A stretch of DNA of 64,000 nucleotides. Origin: Pseudoips prasinana (lineage: Eukaryota; Arthropoda; Insecta; Lepidoptera; Nolidae). The DNA is taken from contig OX621247.1 of NCBI GenBank assembly GCA_951640165.1, positions 27,626,001-27,690,000 on the forward strand, given 5' to 3'. Numbering within the stretch: position 1 is the first letter of the stretch; each line of letters opens with the position of its first letter. The translations under genes and the position numbers were made by a program. Below are positions 19,287 to 30,494 of the stretch, one piece after another. The notes under the pieces are model-generated. The model was not told where the DNA came from and did no database searches. It saw only the letters and a list, made by a program, of their open reading frames with translations.

Positions 19287-20558
19287 ATGGATCTAAACCC
19301 ACCGTCTCAAAATATACCAACGTCTCAAACACCCATAATGTCTCAAAAATCACCTTCAAGTTATGCGAATGTGACGTCATCAACATGTTACCCCAAGAAA
19401 GATCAAGCTATAATAGTAGACTCGATTGAAGGTATAACACTCAAGGAGTACTTAATCGCATTATCGTCTGTAACACCAACAACATCTATAAGATTTGTAT
19501 CACGTATTGCGAATGCCCGTATTTGTATATACCTAGATTCGAAGAAAACTGCGGATAGCCTAATTGAAGAAAAGAAATGTATTATTATTAAAACCCAAAG
19601 TCTTGAGATAAAACCGTTAATTACGAGAAATAAAAGGATTGTTTTATCCAATGTTTGCCCTGTTATACCAAATTATGTAATAGAACAAAAATTCGAAGAA
19701 CTGAACATAAAAATAATGTCGCAAATATCCTTCATGAAAATTGGAGTAACGGAACCGGGGTTTTCGCATATATTAAGTTTCAGAAGACAATTGTATATAA
19801 GTCCAGAAGATGAACTACGTCTCCCAGAATCAATTCAACTAACATTTGAAGGGACAAATTACTGGATATATATATCTACCGATGCCTTGAAATGCTTTAC
19901 CTGTAATACAATGGGCCATTTAGCCAAAAATTGTCCACAAATTGTAGCAAACTCAGAAGTAAACCTAATTGAAGCAGACAGCCAGGCAGTGCAAGAAATA
20001 AACAAAATATTTAATAGAAATGATGACATTGTCTCGAACCCTGTATTTGCCTCACCGACTATAAAAAACACAGTTCAATTATCACAAGGTAACCTAAAAG
20101 GAATAAAGCGAACTCATTCTCCATCAATAAGCCAATCCTCAAATACAGAAATTATAAAACCAAATGCAAATGAAGAATATAGTGATACAATGGAAGTTGA
20201 ATCCGATGATACTGGTAGCAATATTTCAGTGGAAGAAATAGATATTAAAACACGAACAAAGAAGAAGCTGAAGAAGACCGACCCTAGAACCGAAGAAGAA
20301 GTTTGGAAAGAGATTGAAAACAGTATGGCAGTATTAAGTGATGAAACCTCATTCCCTATTAACTTGGATCAATTTATTAGTTTATTAGATAATTCCCGAG
20401 GCAAACAAAACATTAAAGAATTAGTTTATTCGTATACTGAAAATGTAACAGAACTAATTAAAATGTGTAATAAGTTACATTGTAAAATGAACAAAAGCTT
20501 AAAAAATAGATGTTCCCGCTTAACACGAAAATTACACGATATGCTAAATCTTACTTAA
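19287..20558 (+). CDS. LINE ORF1 protein (nucleic-acid-binding, gag-like)
   Basis: 423 residues, uninterrupted. A Ser/Thr/Pro-rich N-terminus is followed by a region (about 30-200) of alternating strands and helices compatible with RRM-like folds of LINE ORF1 proteins. Then comes one CCHC zinc knuckle, CFTCNTMGHLAKNC (C203-x2-C206-x4-H211-x4-C216). The C-terminal half is polar, with an acidic stretch (SDTMEVESDDTGSNISVEEID), a basic cluster (KTRTKKKLKKTDPRTEEE) and a Lys/Arg-rich end. ORF1 proteins bind LINE RNA and assist reverse transcription. Many relatives have three knuckles; here only one is visible. The start at 19287 is the first ATG in frame. Confidence 0.85.
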   Translation: MDLNPPSQNIPTSQTPIMSQKSPSSYANVTSSTCYPKKDQAIIVDSIEGITLKEYLIALSSVTPTTSIRFVSRIANARICIYLDSKKTADSLIEEKKCIIIKTQSLEIKPLITRNKRIVLSNVCPVIPNYVIEQKFEELNIKIMSQISFMKIGVTEPGFSHILSFRRQLYISPEDELRLPESIQLTFEGTNYWIYISTDALKCFTCNTMGHLAKNCPQIVANSEVNLIEADSQAVQEINKIFNRNDDIVSNPVFASPTIKNTVQLSQGNLKGIKRTHSPSISQSSNTEIIKPNANEEYSDTMEVESDDTGSNISVEEIDIKTRTKKKLKKTDPRTEEEVWKEIENSMAVLSDETSFPINLDQFISLLDNSRGKQNIKELVYSYTENVTELIKMCNKLHCKMNKSLKNRCSRLTRKLHDMLNLT

Positions 20559-20596
20559 ATCACTGCAAACAATAATAATACAAATAGCACTAAACA

Positions 20597-20599
20597 CAA

Positions 20600-20637
<38 letters not shown>
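20597..20637. repeat. (A)n(TA)n microsatellite between the LINE ORFs
   Basis: A run of A followed by about 14 TA/AT units inside the 101-bp ORF1-ORF2 spacer. Likely variable between copies of the element. Confidence 0.9.
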
Positions 20638-20639
<2 letters not shown>

Positions 20640-20659
20640 CTCTTGATTTCTTAGTAATT

Positions 20660-23600
20660 ATGGATATTTTACAATGGAATGTAAACGGTTACTATAAAAG
20701 AATAGAAAACATAAAGCTATTAACTAGTCGACTAAATCCAACTTGCATTTGTTTACAAGAAACAAACTTTACATCTAGTTATTGCGCTACTATCATAGGA
20801 TACGATTGTTTCTTTAAAAATCGGTCATATGGAAGTAGAGCAAGCGGTGGAGTAGCTATATTTATTAAACCCCACACAATTGCTGAAGAAATACAAATTA
20901 CTACTGATTTAGAGGCGATAGCGATTAGAATTAAAATTCCCATACCAATCACAATATGCAACATTTACCTTCCTAACAGTAAAGCACTTAATGCACGTGA
21001 ACTGAATGGTCTAATTGATCAACTCCCAGCACCCTTAATTATCTTGGGTGACTTTAATAGTCACCATTTTAACTGGGGTTCTGATAAATGTGATATCAGG
21101 GGGAAGATAATATCTGAATGGCTAGATGAACATGCAAACATATTAATATTAAATAATGGTCAACCAACTCATTTTGATAGTAATACCAGTCGCACAAGTA
21201 ATATAGATCTTACTCTAGCTTCACAAAATATAGTGTCATATTTTGAATGGAATGCTTTAGACGATTTGTATGACAGTGACCATTTTCCAATTTCAATTAC
21301 ATCTCGAATTTCACATGAAATTCCAAAAAATATTACAGTTCCAAAAAAATGGAAGTTTGATAAAGCGGACTGGTTTATGTTTCGTAAAGAGATTGACAAA
21401 AATGTTACTAAATTAACACGCTTAAAAAGTATATTGGACCAACCTATCAATGATATAGTTGAAAATTTTACAAAATTAATCATTGATGCAGCTAACAAAT
21501 CAATACCTAAAACATCTGGTACCTTAAGAAAAAACAATTTACCATGGTGGAATGATGAGTGTAAAACTGCAGTAAGAGAAACCAAAAAAGCTTTTAAACG
21601 ATTTAAAAAATTCGCTGCTAATGATCCGAACTCAACATACAAAATCATGTTCAAGAAAAAGAGAGCATACAGTCGTCGACTTCTAAAAGAGAGTAGAAGG
21701 AGGTACTGGGAAAATTGGGTATCTTCTATCAATACCAAAACTCCCATCGGAGAGATATGAAAAAAGATACATAAGCTCAACCAACGAAATGTTAGACTTC
21801 ATAATATTATATTAGAAAGTCACGATGGAACATATTTATATAACCCTATTGAGACTTCAGACCTTTTAGCCAAAACTTTTGCAAATAACTCTAGCTCAGA
21901 TAATTACGACGATCAATTTAAACCACATAAAACTAACAAAGAATCTGATATGAATTACAATATTTTTGATAATTCCAACCCAATCAATAATGAAATTTAT
22001 ATGCATGAATTATTACAAGTACTTTCTCAATTAGGTAATTCTAGTCCAGGTCCTGACAATATACCTAATATTATAATTCAACATTTACCAATTAGCGGAC
22101 TAGAGTATTTACTTCAGTTGTACAATTACATATGGAATAAACAAGTATTTCCAAATAGCTGGAAAGAAGCTTTAGTGATACCAATTTTAAAACCTGGCAA
22201 AATACCATTACTACCAACTAGCTATAGACCCATCTCCCTAACATGTAACCTTTGTAAAATACTGGAAAAAATCATATGTAAAAGATTTAGATGGTATATA
22301 GAAATCAATAATTATTTTGCACCATTTCAGTATGGATTCCGTCAATTTCGATCAACAACAGATCACCTAATGAATATTGAATCGGAAGTGCTCGACAGTT
22401 TTGCGAATGATAATTATACAGTGATTGTTGCCTTAGACATCGAGAAAGCTTATGAAATGGTCTGGAAACACAGAGTTTTAAAATTATTAGAAGATATTGA
22501 TATAAAGGGCAATGCATTAGCATTTGTCAAAAACTTCCTTTCAGATAGATCAATTAAAGTTAGAATCAATGATGTGTTATCTACTTCTGTTCCCATTGAA
22601 AACGGTGTACCTCAAGGTTCTGTCCTAAGTGTTATTCTCTTTTTAATTGCTATTAATGACGTTCTTTCTTACATTGAAAAACCTGTAAAAGGTTTTTTAT
22701 TTGCCGATGATCTCACTATAACTTGTAGCGGTAGGACTCTGGAACCGACACTAAAACTTATACAAAATATATTAAATAATCTGCAAAAATGGTCTACGAT
22801 ATCTGGCTTTAAGGTTTCCAAAACTAAAACTGAATTTATTATACTAACAAAAAAAAGAAATAAAAACAGAAGTATACAGTTAAAATTAAACGGATATTGT
22901 ATAAAAGAAACAAACAAGTTAAAAATTTTAGGATTAACATTTGACAGCAAGATGTCTTGGGTAACACATATAAATCAAGTTAAGTCGGAGTGTTGTAAAA
23001 GATTAAATGTACTAAAGGTCCTATCATCTACATCATGGGGAGCGGACAGAAAGTGCTTATTAAATACGTACCATGCATTAATTAGACCAAAAATAGATTA
23101 TGGTTCAGTTATCTATGATTCTGCAAAAACACGTACATTAAATACCTTAGAAAGCATACAAAATACAGCACTTAGACTTAGTATAGGGGCATTTAAAACT
23201 AGTCCGATTAAGAGTATTCTTGCAGAGGCTGGAGAACTGCCTTTATCATTCCGAAGGAAGGAACTTGTAATAATATATGCTACTAAAGTACTTTCTCAAC
23301 CAGAAAACCCAACTTTTAGCTATTATAATAAAAAAACAGCTGTAGATATTGAGTATGAACTTAAACCTAAACTAATACAACCCTTACGTATCAGAGCAGC
23401 CAAATATTTAAAAGAGATGAGCCTTGATATTCCACCTACTTTTACAAAAAAGTTACCTACCTATGGCCCTTGGGAAAACCATAAGTTTCCCATTAACCTT
23501 GAACTAGCCAAACACCAAAAAGATGATACACCCCAATATAAATATAAAGAATTATTTTATCAATTGAACAATGTAAATACAGGTTGTAAGATTCTTTACA

Positions 23601-24394
23601 CAGACGGATCAGTCATGAATGGGAGATCTGGTTGTTCGGTAGTGTTTGGTAATAATAGTTACCGATATAGACTATGGGATTTCTTCACGATTTTTAGCTG
23701 CGAAGCTATTGCTATCCTCAAAGCTTTAGAAATTATACAAAATGAACCTAATCTACAGAAATATGTTATTTACACTGATTCCAAATCATGCTTGACTGCA
23801 TTACAAAATGATATAAATATGAATCCACTGGTTATGGAAATCAAGCAAAAAATGTTATATCTTCTTCAAAATAATTACCAATTTGAAATTATATGGGTCC
23901 CTAGTCATCAGGGTATACTCGGTAATGAAAAAGCAGATAAAGAAGCTAGAAATGCAACTGAGGAAAACGATATATGCATTACAATCAGATCTACTCAGGT
24001 TGAAGTACAGAAATATATAAAACATAAAATTAAAATTAATTGGGATTACCATTGGAAGGCAGAAAATATATCTAAATTATTCAGTGTCCGAAATTCAATT
24101 TTTGATAAACCTCCTCTTTCTTTTAAATGCAGGAAGGATCAAGTCGTTATTACTAGATTACGAATTGGTCACACAAACTTGACTCATATTCATTTAATAA
24201 CTAAATCTGACAGAAACAAATGCAAGTGTGGTTTCGATTTAACTGTTTCTCATCTCATTGTGGAATGTTCAGAATATGATAACGAAAAATGTTTATGTGC
24301 CCTACCTAATAATTTAAAAGATTGTTTGAACCACAATGGATGTTCACAGACATTAGCTTTTTTGCAAATGATAAAGGTCTATAAACTTATATAA
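20660..24394 (+). pseudogene. LINE ORF2: endonuclease, reverse transcriptase, RNase H; one in-frame stop
   Basis: 20660-21757 and 21761-24394 share a frame of 1,245 codons including the terminal TAA, broken only by TGA at codon 367 (21758-21760). Residues 1-230 are an APE-type endonuclease (ILQWNVNGYY, CLQETNF, LGDFNSHHFNWGS, DSDHFPI). RT lies at about 470-780, with VALDIEKAYEMVW, GVPQGSVL and the catalytic FADD at 681-684. RNase H (about 975-1105) shows YTDGS with D982, CEAIAIL, YTDSKS and WVPSHQGILGNEKAD. A CKCG..HLIVEC motif follows near the C-terminus. The family nicks target DNA and copies LINE RNA there. The stop separates endonuclease from RT, so this copy should be defective unless read through. 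ATG 21950 is only the next downstream Met, not a family start. Confidence 0.88.
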
Positions 24395-24482
24395 TTTATT
24401 GTATTCTGTATTGTTAAAAGTGGTCGCTAATGACCCAAGATGTTATAAAGCGACCTAAAATAAATAAAAAAAAAAAAAAAAA

Positions 24483-24494
24483 AAAAAGAGCAGT
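24483..24494 (+). repeat. Target-site duplication, right copy
   Basis: AAAAAGAGCAGT after poly(A), identical to 19119-19130. Confidence 0.85.
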
Positions 24495-24776
24495 TTTTAT
24501 GCAATATCATCTAATTTAGCGGTAAATACCTAAAAGTATTGCAAAATATAAATAAAAACATTGTAAAACAAACCAACACTATATACATACTATACACGTA
24601 CTAAATACATATTACATACCTACTGTAAAATACACTACAAGCTAGTAAAAACTAAGTAATAAAATATATATGATGACCTACCTATTTATTACTAAATACA
24701 CTTTACTATTATAAATATGACATAACGACTAAACACATAATATATTTAATTATTACAAAAGCATAACCACCAAACA

Positions 24777-24821
<45 letters not shown>

Positions 24822-25267
24822 TATGTTACTTCTTTAAATCGCCATATCAAATTGTATATAAATTGAGATAAAGTTCGACACTACATTTTAACTGCGACAC
24901 ATCACTAAGCCATAGGCCTTAATAAACTTGTATTGTTTCTACGCCAACTGGACTGTTTTAGCGCAACATGGAATGTCATTGTACTGATACATTTTTAATA
25001 TTTTTTCAAACTACCCTACAACTAGATACGCTAATTGGTTAATATTTAGTATTTAAGTGTATTTTTCTCTGTAAGCGATTACTGTAATCTTTTTGAGAAA
25101 AATAAAATATCTTTAACCGTAATACTTACTGAGGGAAATAAGCGACACATTTGATCCTATCAGCCAATTAGCCACCAGGTGATGCGTTAATTAGTAGGAA
25201 GTATTAGTAATTTGACAGTTGCACTATTTATTTCTACTGTGAGATTGACGGCAAAGAATAATAATAT
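24495..25267. other. AT-rich stretch with (AT)n tract
   Basis: Includes an (AT)n microsatellite at about 24780-24818. 24930-25125 (GACTGTTTTAGCGCAACATG .. AAAATAAAATATCTTTAA) resembles a LINE 3' UTR with a terminal AATAAA, but I cannot match it elsewhere in the window. Confidence 0.35.
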
Positions 25268-25723
25268 CCTGGGACATTATTTACACACGGCCATCTGCTC
25301 CCAAACTAAACTGAGCTTGTACCATGGAAACCAGATAACTGTTTTCCATGTCTACTATATATATATATATATATATACCTACTACATATACTATTTTTTC
25401 TTCTATAAATACATACTTATATACATAACTAGCTGTACCCCGCGGTGTTACCCGCGTTAAATGTTATAAATTTTCTTTGCTATAAACCTCACGGAGCCCG
25501 AGACCTTTCCAAAGAATGCAAAACCGTGGAAATCGGTTCGTGCGTTCTGGAGTTATAGCGTCAGGAAGGAAAACCCGACTTATTTTTATATAGTAGATTA
25601 CACCCAGACTCAGGACAAACAGACATGTTGATGCACACAAATATCTGTCTTGGGTGGGAATCGAACTCACGACCTCCGGCGTTAAAAGCAAGCATTGCCA
25701 ATCACGTCAACAGGCCCGTCAAT
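25268..25723 (-). repeat. SINE-A interrupted by a Helitron
   Basis: The 3' body (CTGGGACATTATTTACACACG .. AACCAGATAACTG .. (AT)n .. TACATACTTATATA) is on the left. After the Helitron at 25429-25597 it resumes with TTACACCCAGACTCAGGACAAACAG, the reversed box B GGGAATCGAACTC and the box A remnant (GCCAATCACGTCAACAGGCCC). About 287 bp without the insert. Confidence 0.8.
25429..25597 (-). mobile_element. Non-autonomous Helitron nested in SINE-A
   Basis: 169 bp, read on the minus strand from TCTACTATATAAAAATAAG to a GCGGGTAACACCGCGG hairpin and the CTAGT end, inserted between A and T as Helitrons do. Same subfamily and same length as 50652-50820. Confidence 0.75.
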
Positions 25724-25724
25724 A

Positions 25725-25985
25725 TGTCCACCCCATATCATCCCGTGCGGGGGGTAGAACCACAGAATAAAAAGTACTTACGGTAGAACTTGTCCCGAGG
25801 CAATATACCTATCCCAGAGACGGGCAGCGTCTCTCTGTGTACCATGACCACCATACTGCGATCACAAAACCTTTTGCCAAGCGTTGCGATTATGGCATAT
25901 CCTTCCAAATCATGGACACTGCTCCATTGTTGAGAGCTTTGGAGAGGCCATTGTTCAGCAGTGGACGTCATTCGGGTGACATGAT
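25725..25985 (+). repeat. Repeat-D copy
   Basis: Runs from ATCCCGTGCGGGG through GACGGGCAGCGTCTCTCTG, TGCGATCACAAAACC, GCGTTGCGATTATGGCATAT and CAGCAGTGGACGTCATTCGG to TGACATGATG. This is one of the longest copies and shows the RTE-like 3' end. Confidence 0.75.
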
Positions 25986-27461
25986 GGCTGTTCTTTTCAG
26001 ACGTATTGAAGATAGTAGATAAGATGTATTGAATGATTTATTGAAATTAGTGGTGTAAAAGAATCGCTAGCATTATTTGAGAATGCGTGCGTCACTGTGT
26101 CAATATCACGCCAATTCCTCTCTATTGTTCATCATCTGTACGTGTGGTTAGCTAATTTATCTTAAGTACTGCAGGCCTATCATTACTGATTCATTCTTGA
26201 ATAGAACGTTCAAGATTTGAACATTACGTTTAATGTAATACGTAAGTATAACATGTAATCGTTCAGAAGTGCACTAGTTAGTCATGCTAGTGGATCACGT
26301 TTCAGTGGAACAATGCATTTGTTTGTTTACCTACGTTTTAGCGCAAATATAAAGTAAAGTTGAGGAAAAACGAAAAATGGAAAACCTAATCGCGACCATT
26401 TCCAAAAGAGAATGGCAGAATTCGTATCGCATACTTCCGTTGTTGTTCAGCTATATAATTTGTACCACTTGTTAAGACAACTAAGGTATTGATTTTAATG
26501 TAAGTATAATATTTTTAGAACTTGGGATTAATTAATAAAATCAAAAAGAATATTTCAATTATTTTCAATAAATAAACGTATTAAAATCGTAAACTAAACG
26601 CAGTTACGTTTACAGAAATTGCCATGTGTAAAATAATATAAATGTCGAAATTATAATTAATTATTTATAAATGGGAACAACATTACATATAAATCATATA
26701 ATTATAGACTTATTTAATATACCTAAGAAAGCACAGTAGTTGCATTATATCGTAATAATTAATGATTTAGAATAGGAACGATTTTCGTCGTCAATATTTT
26801 TTTGTTCATGGCAATTATTTATTGACAGGCAAAGACAATCTGTCAGGTATTTATTGCTGTTGTTTTGATACATGTCATCAATGATCAATTTAGCAAATAA
26901 TCTTGCAGATAGTACGTGAGTTCAGCATCAGTTCCTCCGTGCTATAATATATGTCTGTAGACAGTGGATTCACGAAAAGACGCTTTATCATTTAATTAAA
27001 ATGACGAGTTTGCAATGTGTTAATTGCAACATTCGTTTGCCCCGACTAAGAAGACAAGCATTATCCGAATGAGTGAAGTTCTCAATAAACCCAATGTTGC
27101 TTTGTGCTATGTGATAATTATTATTGTTTGGTACTTATATGAAGATATTCTTAGATGAAGTATACTAAGGATAAATTAATAATAATATCAATAAAATTAA
27201 TGTAGTTACAAAAAACAAATAATCTATTGTTTTATTTACCTCCACTCAAAACCTCATATATAACCCCTCGCAACCTCACACAAATGTACACTGGGTTATG
27301 AACTATGTAATTAATGGAAATAAAGACCTTTTCATTATTTCAACAAATAATAGCTGTTTGAATCTTACTAACCTAACTCGCGACCCGTTTAGGGTTTTCC
27401 GGGCAGGTTCGGAATAAATGTAAAAAACTATAATAAGAGCTACAACATTTACTTTATCACC
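25986..27461. other. Unannotated AT-rich stretch
   Basis: No gene or dispersed family recognised over about 1.5 kb. A 23-codon open frame at 27001-27072 (CVNCNIRLPRLRRQ) with an A at -3 is too short to support. ATCAGTTCCTCCGTGC near 26928 resembles an insect initiator/downstream-element arrangement, but nothing confirms transcription. Confidence 0.3.
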
Positions 27462-27511
27462 ATTATTACATTTATTACATAAACATTGGTTTATGTAACA
27501 AATGTAATAAT
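27462..27511. repeat. Short fold-back hairpin
   Basis: 23-bp arms (27462-27484 and 27489-27511; ATTATTACATTTATTACATA..) with one mismatch and a 4-nt loop ATTG. Possibly a minimal MITE. Confidence 0.8.
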
Positions 27512-27534
27512 AATATCTAGGGACAATGTCACAC

Positions 27535-27735
27535 AGATCATCCTAGCCCCAAAATAAGCAAAGCTTGTACTATGGGTACCAGGCGACGATATGCATACTT
27601 ATATAGATAGATAAATACTTAAATACGTAGAAAACATCCATGACTCAGAAACAAATATTCGTGCACATCACACAAATATTTGCACTTACCGGGATTCGAA
27701 CCCAGGACCACCAGCTTCGTAGGCAGGAGCACTAC
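27535..27735 (-). repeat. tRNA-headed SINE, SINE-A relative
   Basis: Reverse box B GGGATTCGAACCCAGGACC at about 27699, body with ACTCAGAAACAAATATTCGTG, and an AAGCAAAGCTTGTACTATGG tail resembling the SINE-A tail. The head differs from SINE-A, so this may be a sister family. Confidence 0.65.
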
Positions 27736-27740
27736 TAACT

Positions 27741-28085
27741 AAATACAATATGTAACAATCTTCATTGGTACACTAGTTAACACTAGCATTTAATTGCCAC
27801 ATCAGTAGACACACTTTGATATTTACAGTATCTTTATTACTTAGGCAGTAAGAGTGATTTTCGAACTGCAATGTTTCCACGGTCATGGGGTTGACCCACA
27901 GATTACCAAACGTAACCTTAAAATAAAACTGGCTATAACTTTTATATCCCAAGTTCTAAAAATCTAAGAAATTAAAAATGGCTTTTCTATCACATTAACC
28001 ACCAATTAAAACATAAAATATCCCGTAACACGAAATTTTACTAGCGGTACAAAAGCCTCGTACATTCTTGCCGTTTGCCTTTCGG
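27741..28085. other. Unannotated stretch between SINEs
   Basis: No gene or repeat recognised. Confidence 0.35.
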
Positions 28086-28089
28086 CATT

Positions 28090-28330
28090 TGACGGGCCGG
28101 TTGGCGTGGTTGGTACATACTATATGGTATAGCCTTTCACGCTGCGGGACCTGGGTTCGAGTCCCACCCAGGACAGATATTTGTGTGCTTGAACATGTCT
28201 GTTTGTCCAGAGTCTGGGTGTAATTATCTATATAAGTACCTATTTAAAAAAAGTAGTGTATCAGTTATGGGGCTTCTAAGCTCTGCTCAGTTTGGTATCA
28301 GATGTTAATAATGTCCCAGGATATTAGGAT
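28090..28330 (+). repeat. SINE-A copy
   Basis: GGGCCGGTTGGCGTGGTTGG box A region, GGGTTCGAGTCCCACCCAGG box B region, TGTTTGTCCAGAGTCTGGGT body and AATGTCCCAGGATATTA tail. Nearly complete, with a TGTGGC-like 5' start degraded. Confidence 0.8.
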
Positions 28331-28534
28331 TCTTTTTTTCAGCCAGTTTAATACGATGGTCAATGTGCGAAATTAAGCAGTCTTGGTATTTAAAGGAGAT
28401 AACATTTCTGTTACTACAAAATTCCCTATTTAAAATGTTTGTTAGCTCTAGTAGGTATATTCTAGTCTATATACCTATGGGCTAGTATCACGGATCACAT
28501 TTATGCTGTTCAACTAATACTTATGAAAACAGTA

Positions 28535-28735
28535 TCACCGACTGCACTTATGGCACAGCGGATAATACAGTCACCTCGCAAGTTCATGTCCCAGGTTAGA
28601 TTCCGACACAGATTTACTATTTGTGTCATTAGTACGTTTTCTGAGTCTGGTTGTACTTTATATCCGTCAATTATATGTTTGTAAAGAACCCCGCGACACG
28701 GGAATTCATTTTCACAGTGCGGTAAAAATGTATGA
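28535..28735 (+). repeat. SINE-B copy
   Basis: TATGGCACAGCGGATAATAC head, weak box B GGTTAGATTCC, body CTGAGTCTGGTTGTACTTTA and tail CCCCGCGACACGGGAATTCA..CAGTGCGG. Directly followed by a second copy. Confidence 0.7.
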
Positions 28736-28925
28736 TAGAGACAGTGTGCCACATCGGTTACGAAAGTAGGCTCCCCACTTCCTGTTATGGGTTCGATTCC
28801 CGCGCAGGACAACTATTCAACTAGTCTGGATGTACTTTTGGTCCGTCAATTGTAAAATGGCGACACGGGGATTCATTTTCCTAGTGCGCCAAAAATGTAT
28901 GTCAATGTAATAAAGAATCAATCAT
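28736..28925 (+). repeat. SINE-B copy, adjacent
   Basis: Box B GGGTTCGATTCCCGCGCAGG, shortened body, CGACACGGGGATTCATTTTC and a TAATAAAGAATCAATCATC end. Two copies head to tail suggest a SINE dimer or repeated insertion into the tail. Confidence 0.7.
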
Positions 28926-29189
28926 CAATCTACAGCTTCGTGGCACTGGTAAAGGACCTATGAACGTTATTGTACAAGCATATTGCAGTCTATTACTTAC
29001 CTACATGCAATTTGCGGTACGATAGCTATGGGAAATAAAAGAAATATAGGACGAATGACAACGCAATGCGGAAGCACATAAATACAATGGAGGTAGTGAA
29101 AGCCCATCCTTACAATTGTATGGTATTTTATTGGTATTGTAGTTTTATTGTGGAGTATTTTAATATGGTATTATGTAGCTGTATGGCTG

Positions 29190-29380
29190 AAGGCAGTGAA
29201 TTTATCCCGAGGGATGGACTAGAAAAGCAGCGGCAGCGGGCAGCAGCGTCTTTGTGTAGGTACTGGGATCATAACCGATTTAATCTATGGCGATCACCAA
29301 CCCGTCTGCCAAGCGTATCGATTAGGTATGGCATATCCTTTCAAATAATGGGCACAGTTCCATTACGGAGATCTACCTAA
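29190..29380 (+). repeat. Repeat-D copy, 3'-truncated
   Basis: GGCAGCGGGCAGCAGCGTCT, TGTAGGTACTGGGATC, GGCGATCACCAACCCGTCTG and GGTATGGCATATCCTTTCAA; it ends before the GTCCAGCAGTGG part. Confidence 0.65.
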
Positions 29381-29799
29381 CGTGTAGAAATTTTGTTAAA
29401 CATTATTTGACTCTTCATTTTGTTAAAAACGTCACGTTTCTTTTTATATATACCTTTAGGTACTAAGAAACAGAGATTGTCCTACCATACACGGCCTAAA
29501 CATATATCATAGATACGTTATTAAACACAAAATCAGCACAAACTACTCACTACAATCCAGCTGATCACAGTTCGAAAAAGTAAGCTAACTTATCATCCGT
29601 ATTTAATAAGTAAGATCTCAATTGTCAATGTAATTCCTACAACGTTACCGGAAAAATAAATATAGTTATACTTCTACGTATCTCTATTTACCATTCTCAT
29701 TAAGTATTTAAATAAAAAATGTAATTACTTAAAAAAAATTAAAAATAATAAAATAAATTTTATAAATGTTTTCATACAGTGTGTACCTAAATATCAATG
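29381..29799. other. Unannotated AT-rich stretch
   Basis: No gene or dispersed family recognised. Confidence 0.35.
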
Positions 29800-29915
29800 T
29801 TACTAGAAATAATAATGTAACTATATTACTACAAACATGTTCTGACTATTTTACAAGCGCTTTTTTAAATCTACGTGAATAAAAACCTTTTTATTTTATT
29901 TTATGAAAATCCTTA
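29800..29915 (+). repeat. LINE 3'-end fragment
   Basis: ACATGTTCTGACTATTTTAC, AAGCGCTTTTTTAAATC and TACGTGAATAAAAACC then T-rich sequence: the complement of the ends at 8110 and 34285. The AATAAA near its end is the likely LINE poly(A) signal. Confidence 0.6.
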
Positions 29916-29943
29916 TAGTAATAGATACTATTTTTTAAAGATT

Positions 29944-30226
29944 TAGAGTTAAACCTATAAAAAGTAGAGTTTTTTTAAAAAGCTAGTTTTACATATACCG
30001 TTTAGAGTTTAACCCATAAAAAGCACAGCTTAATATCTATCTATAGAGATGTAGAGTTTAACTTATAAAAAGAGAAGTTGAAGTAGCAAAGTCGTAGAAA
30101 TTTAACCATTGCATTGGTAGAACTTAACCTACAAAGAGGTAGAGTTTAACCTATAAATATATAGAGTATACTTTTACGAAAGTATAGTTTAACGAATACA
30201 TTTATAGAGTTTTAGCTATAAAAAGC
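29944..30226. repeat. AT-rich tandem repeat, TAGAGTTTAACCTATAAAAAG
   Basis: Nine imperfect copies, starting near 29944, 30003, 30052, 30095, 30118, 30140, 30162, 30183 and 30205. The last five are spaced 21-23 bp; the earlier ones are 23-59 bp apart. It looks like a decaying minisatellite. No gene signal. Confidence 0.75.
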
Positions 30227-30494
30227 AACGATATACTAGGAAAGTTAGTACTTATACAAAAGTAGTCCGCGTTTTATAAGTCGATTTCTGAAGTTATTGA
30301 AATGCAAAGTACAATACATGATATGTATATTAATCGGCTGAATTCGTATAATTAGTTCCATTATAAATGTTAGACTTGACTCTGTAATTCATTATTCAAT
30401 CTCTTTTATATGTATCTATTATGTGATTAAAACAATTAACCTACAATAAATTGTGTTAAAGACAGGTCGAATACCAAATCACCTGTTGACGTAT

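Larger units (their letters stand above)
19131..24482 (+). mobile_element. Full-length non-LTR retrotransposon, I-like group
   Basis: About 5.35 kb: a 5' UTR of about 156 bp starting CAGTTCCGCGCGGG, ORF1 (19287-20558), a 101-bp spacer with an (AT)n tract, ORF2 (20660-24394), then a short 3' UTR ending in AATAAATAAA and poly(A). A 12-bp target duplication flanks both ends, so the insertion is complete. Endonuclease, RT and RNase H in one ORF2 preceded by a zinc-knuckle ORF1 fits the I-related clades (I/Nimb type); the exact clade needs a tree. A single in-frame TGA at 21758 is the only coding break that I see. That and the clean duplication suggest a young insertion. Confidence 0.9.

Noticed and set aside
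21169..21780. 203-codon minus-strand frame in the LINE
   Set aside because: Antisense shadow of ORF2; AT-rich coding sequence gives long reverse frames.
21950..24394. Independent RT gene starting at 21950
   Set aside because: It is in the same frame as the endonuclease part; the frame between 21761 and 21949 is open, so this is ORF2 after one stop, not a separate gene.
24780..24818. TATA promoter
   Set aside because: Plain (AT)n microsatellite, as at 20597-20637 and 25355-25378.
27001..27072. Small protein or first exon (23 codons)
   Set aside because: Good start context and a CxxC, but no donor in phase, no partner exon and no family match.
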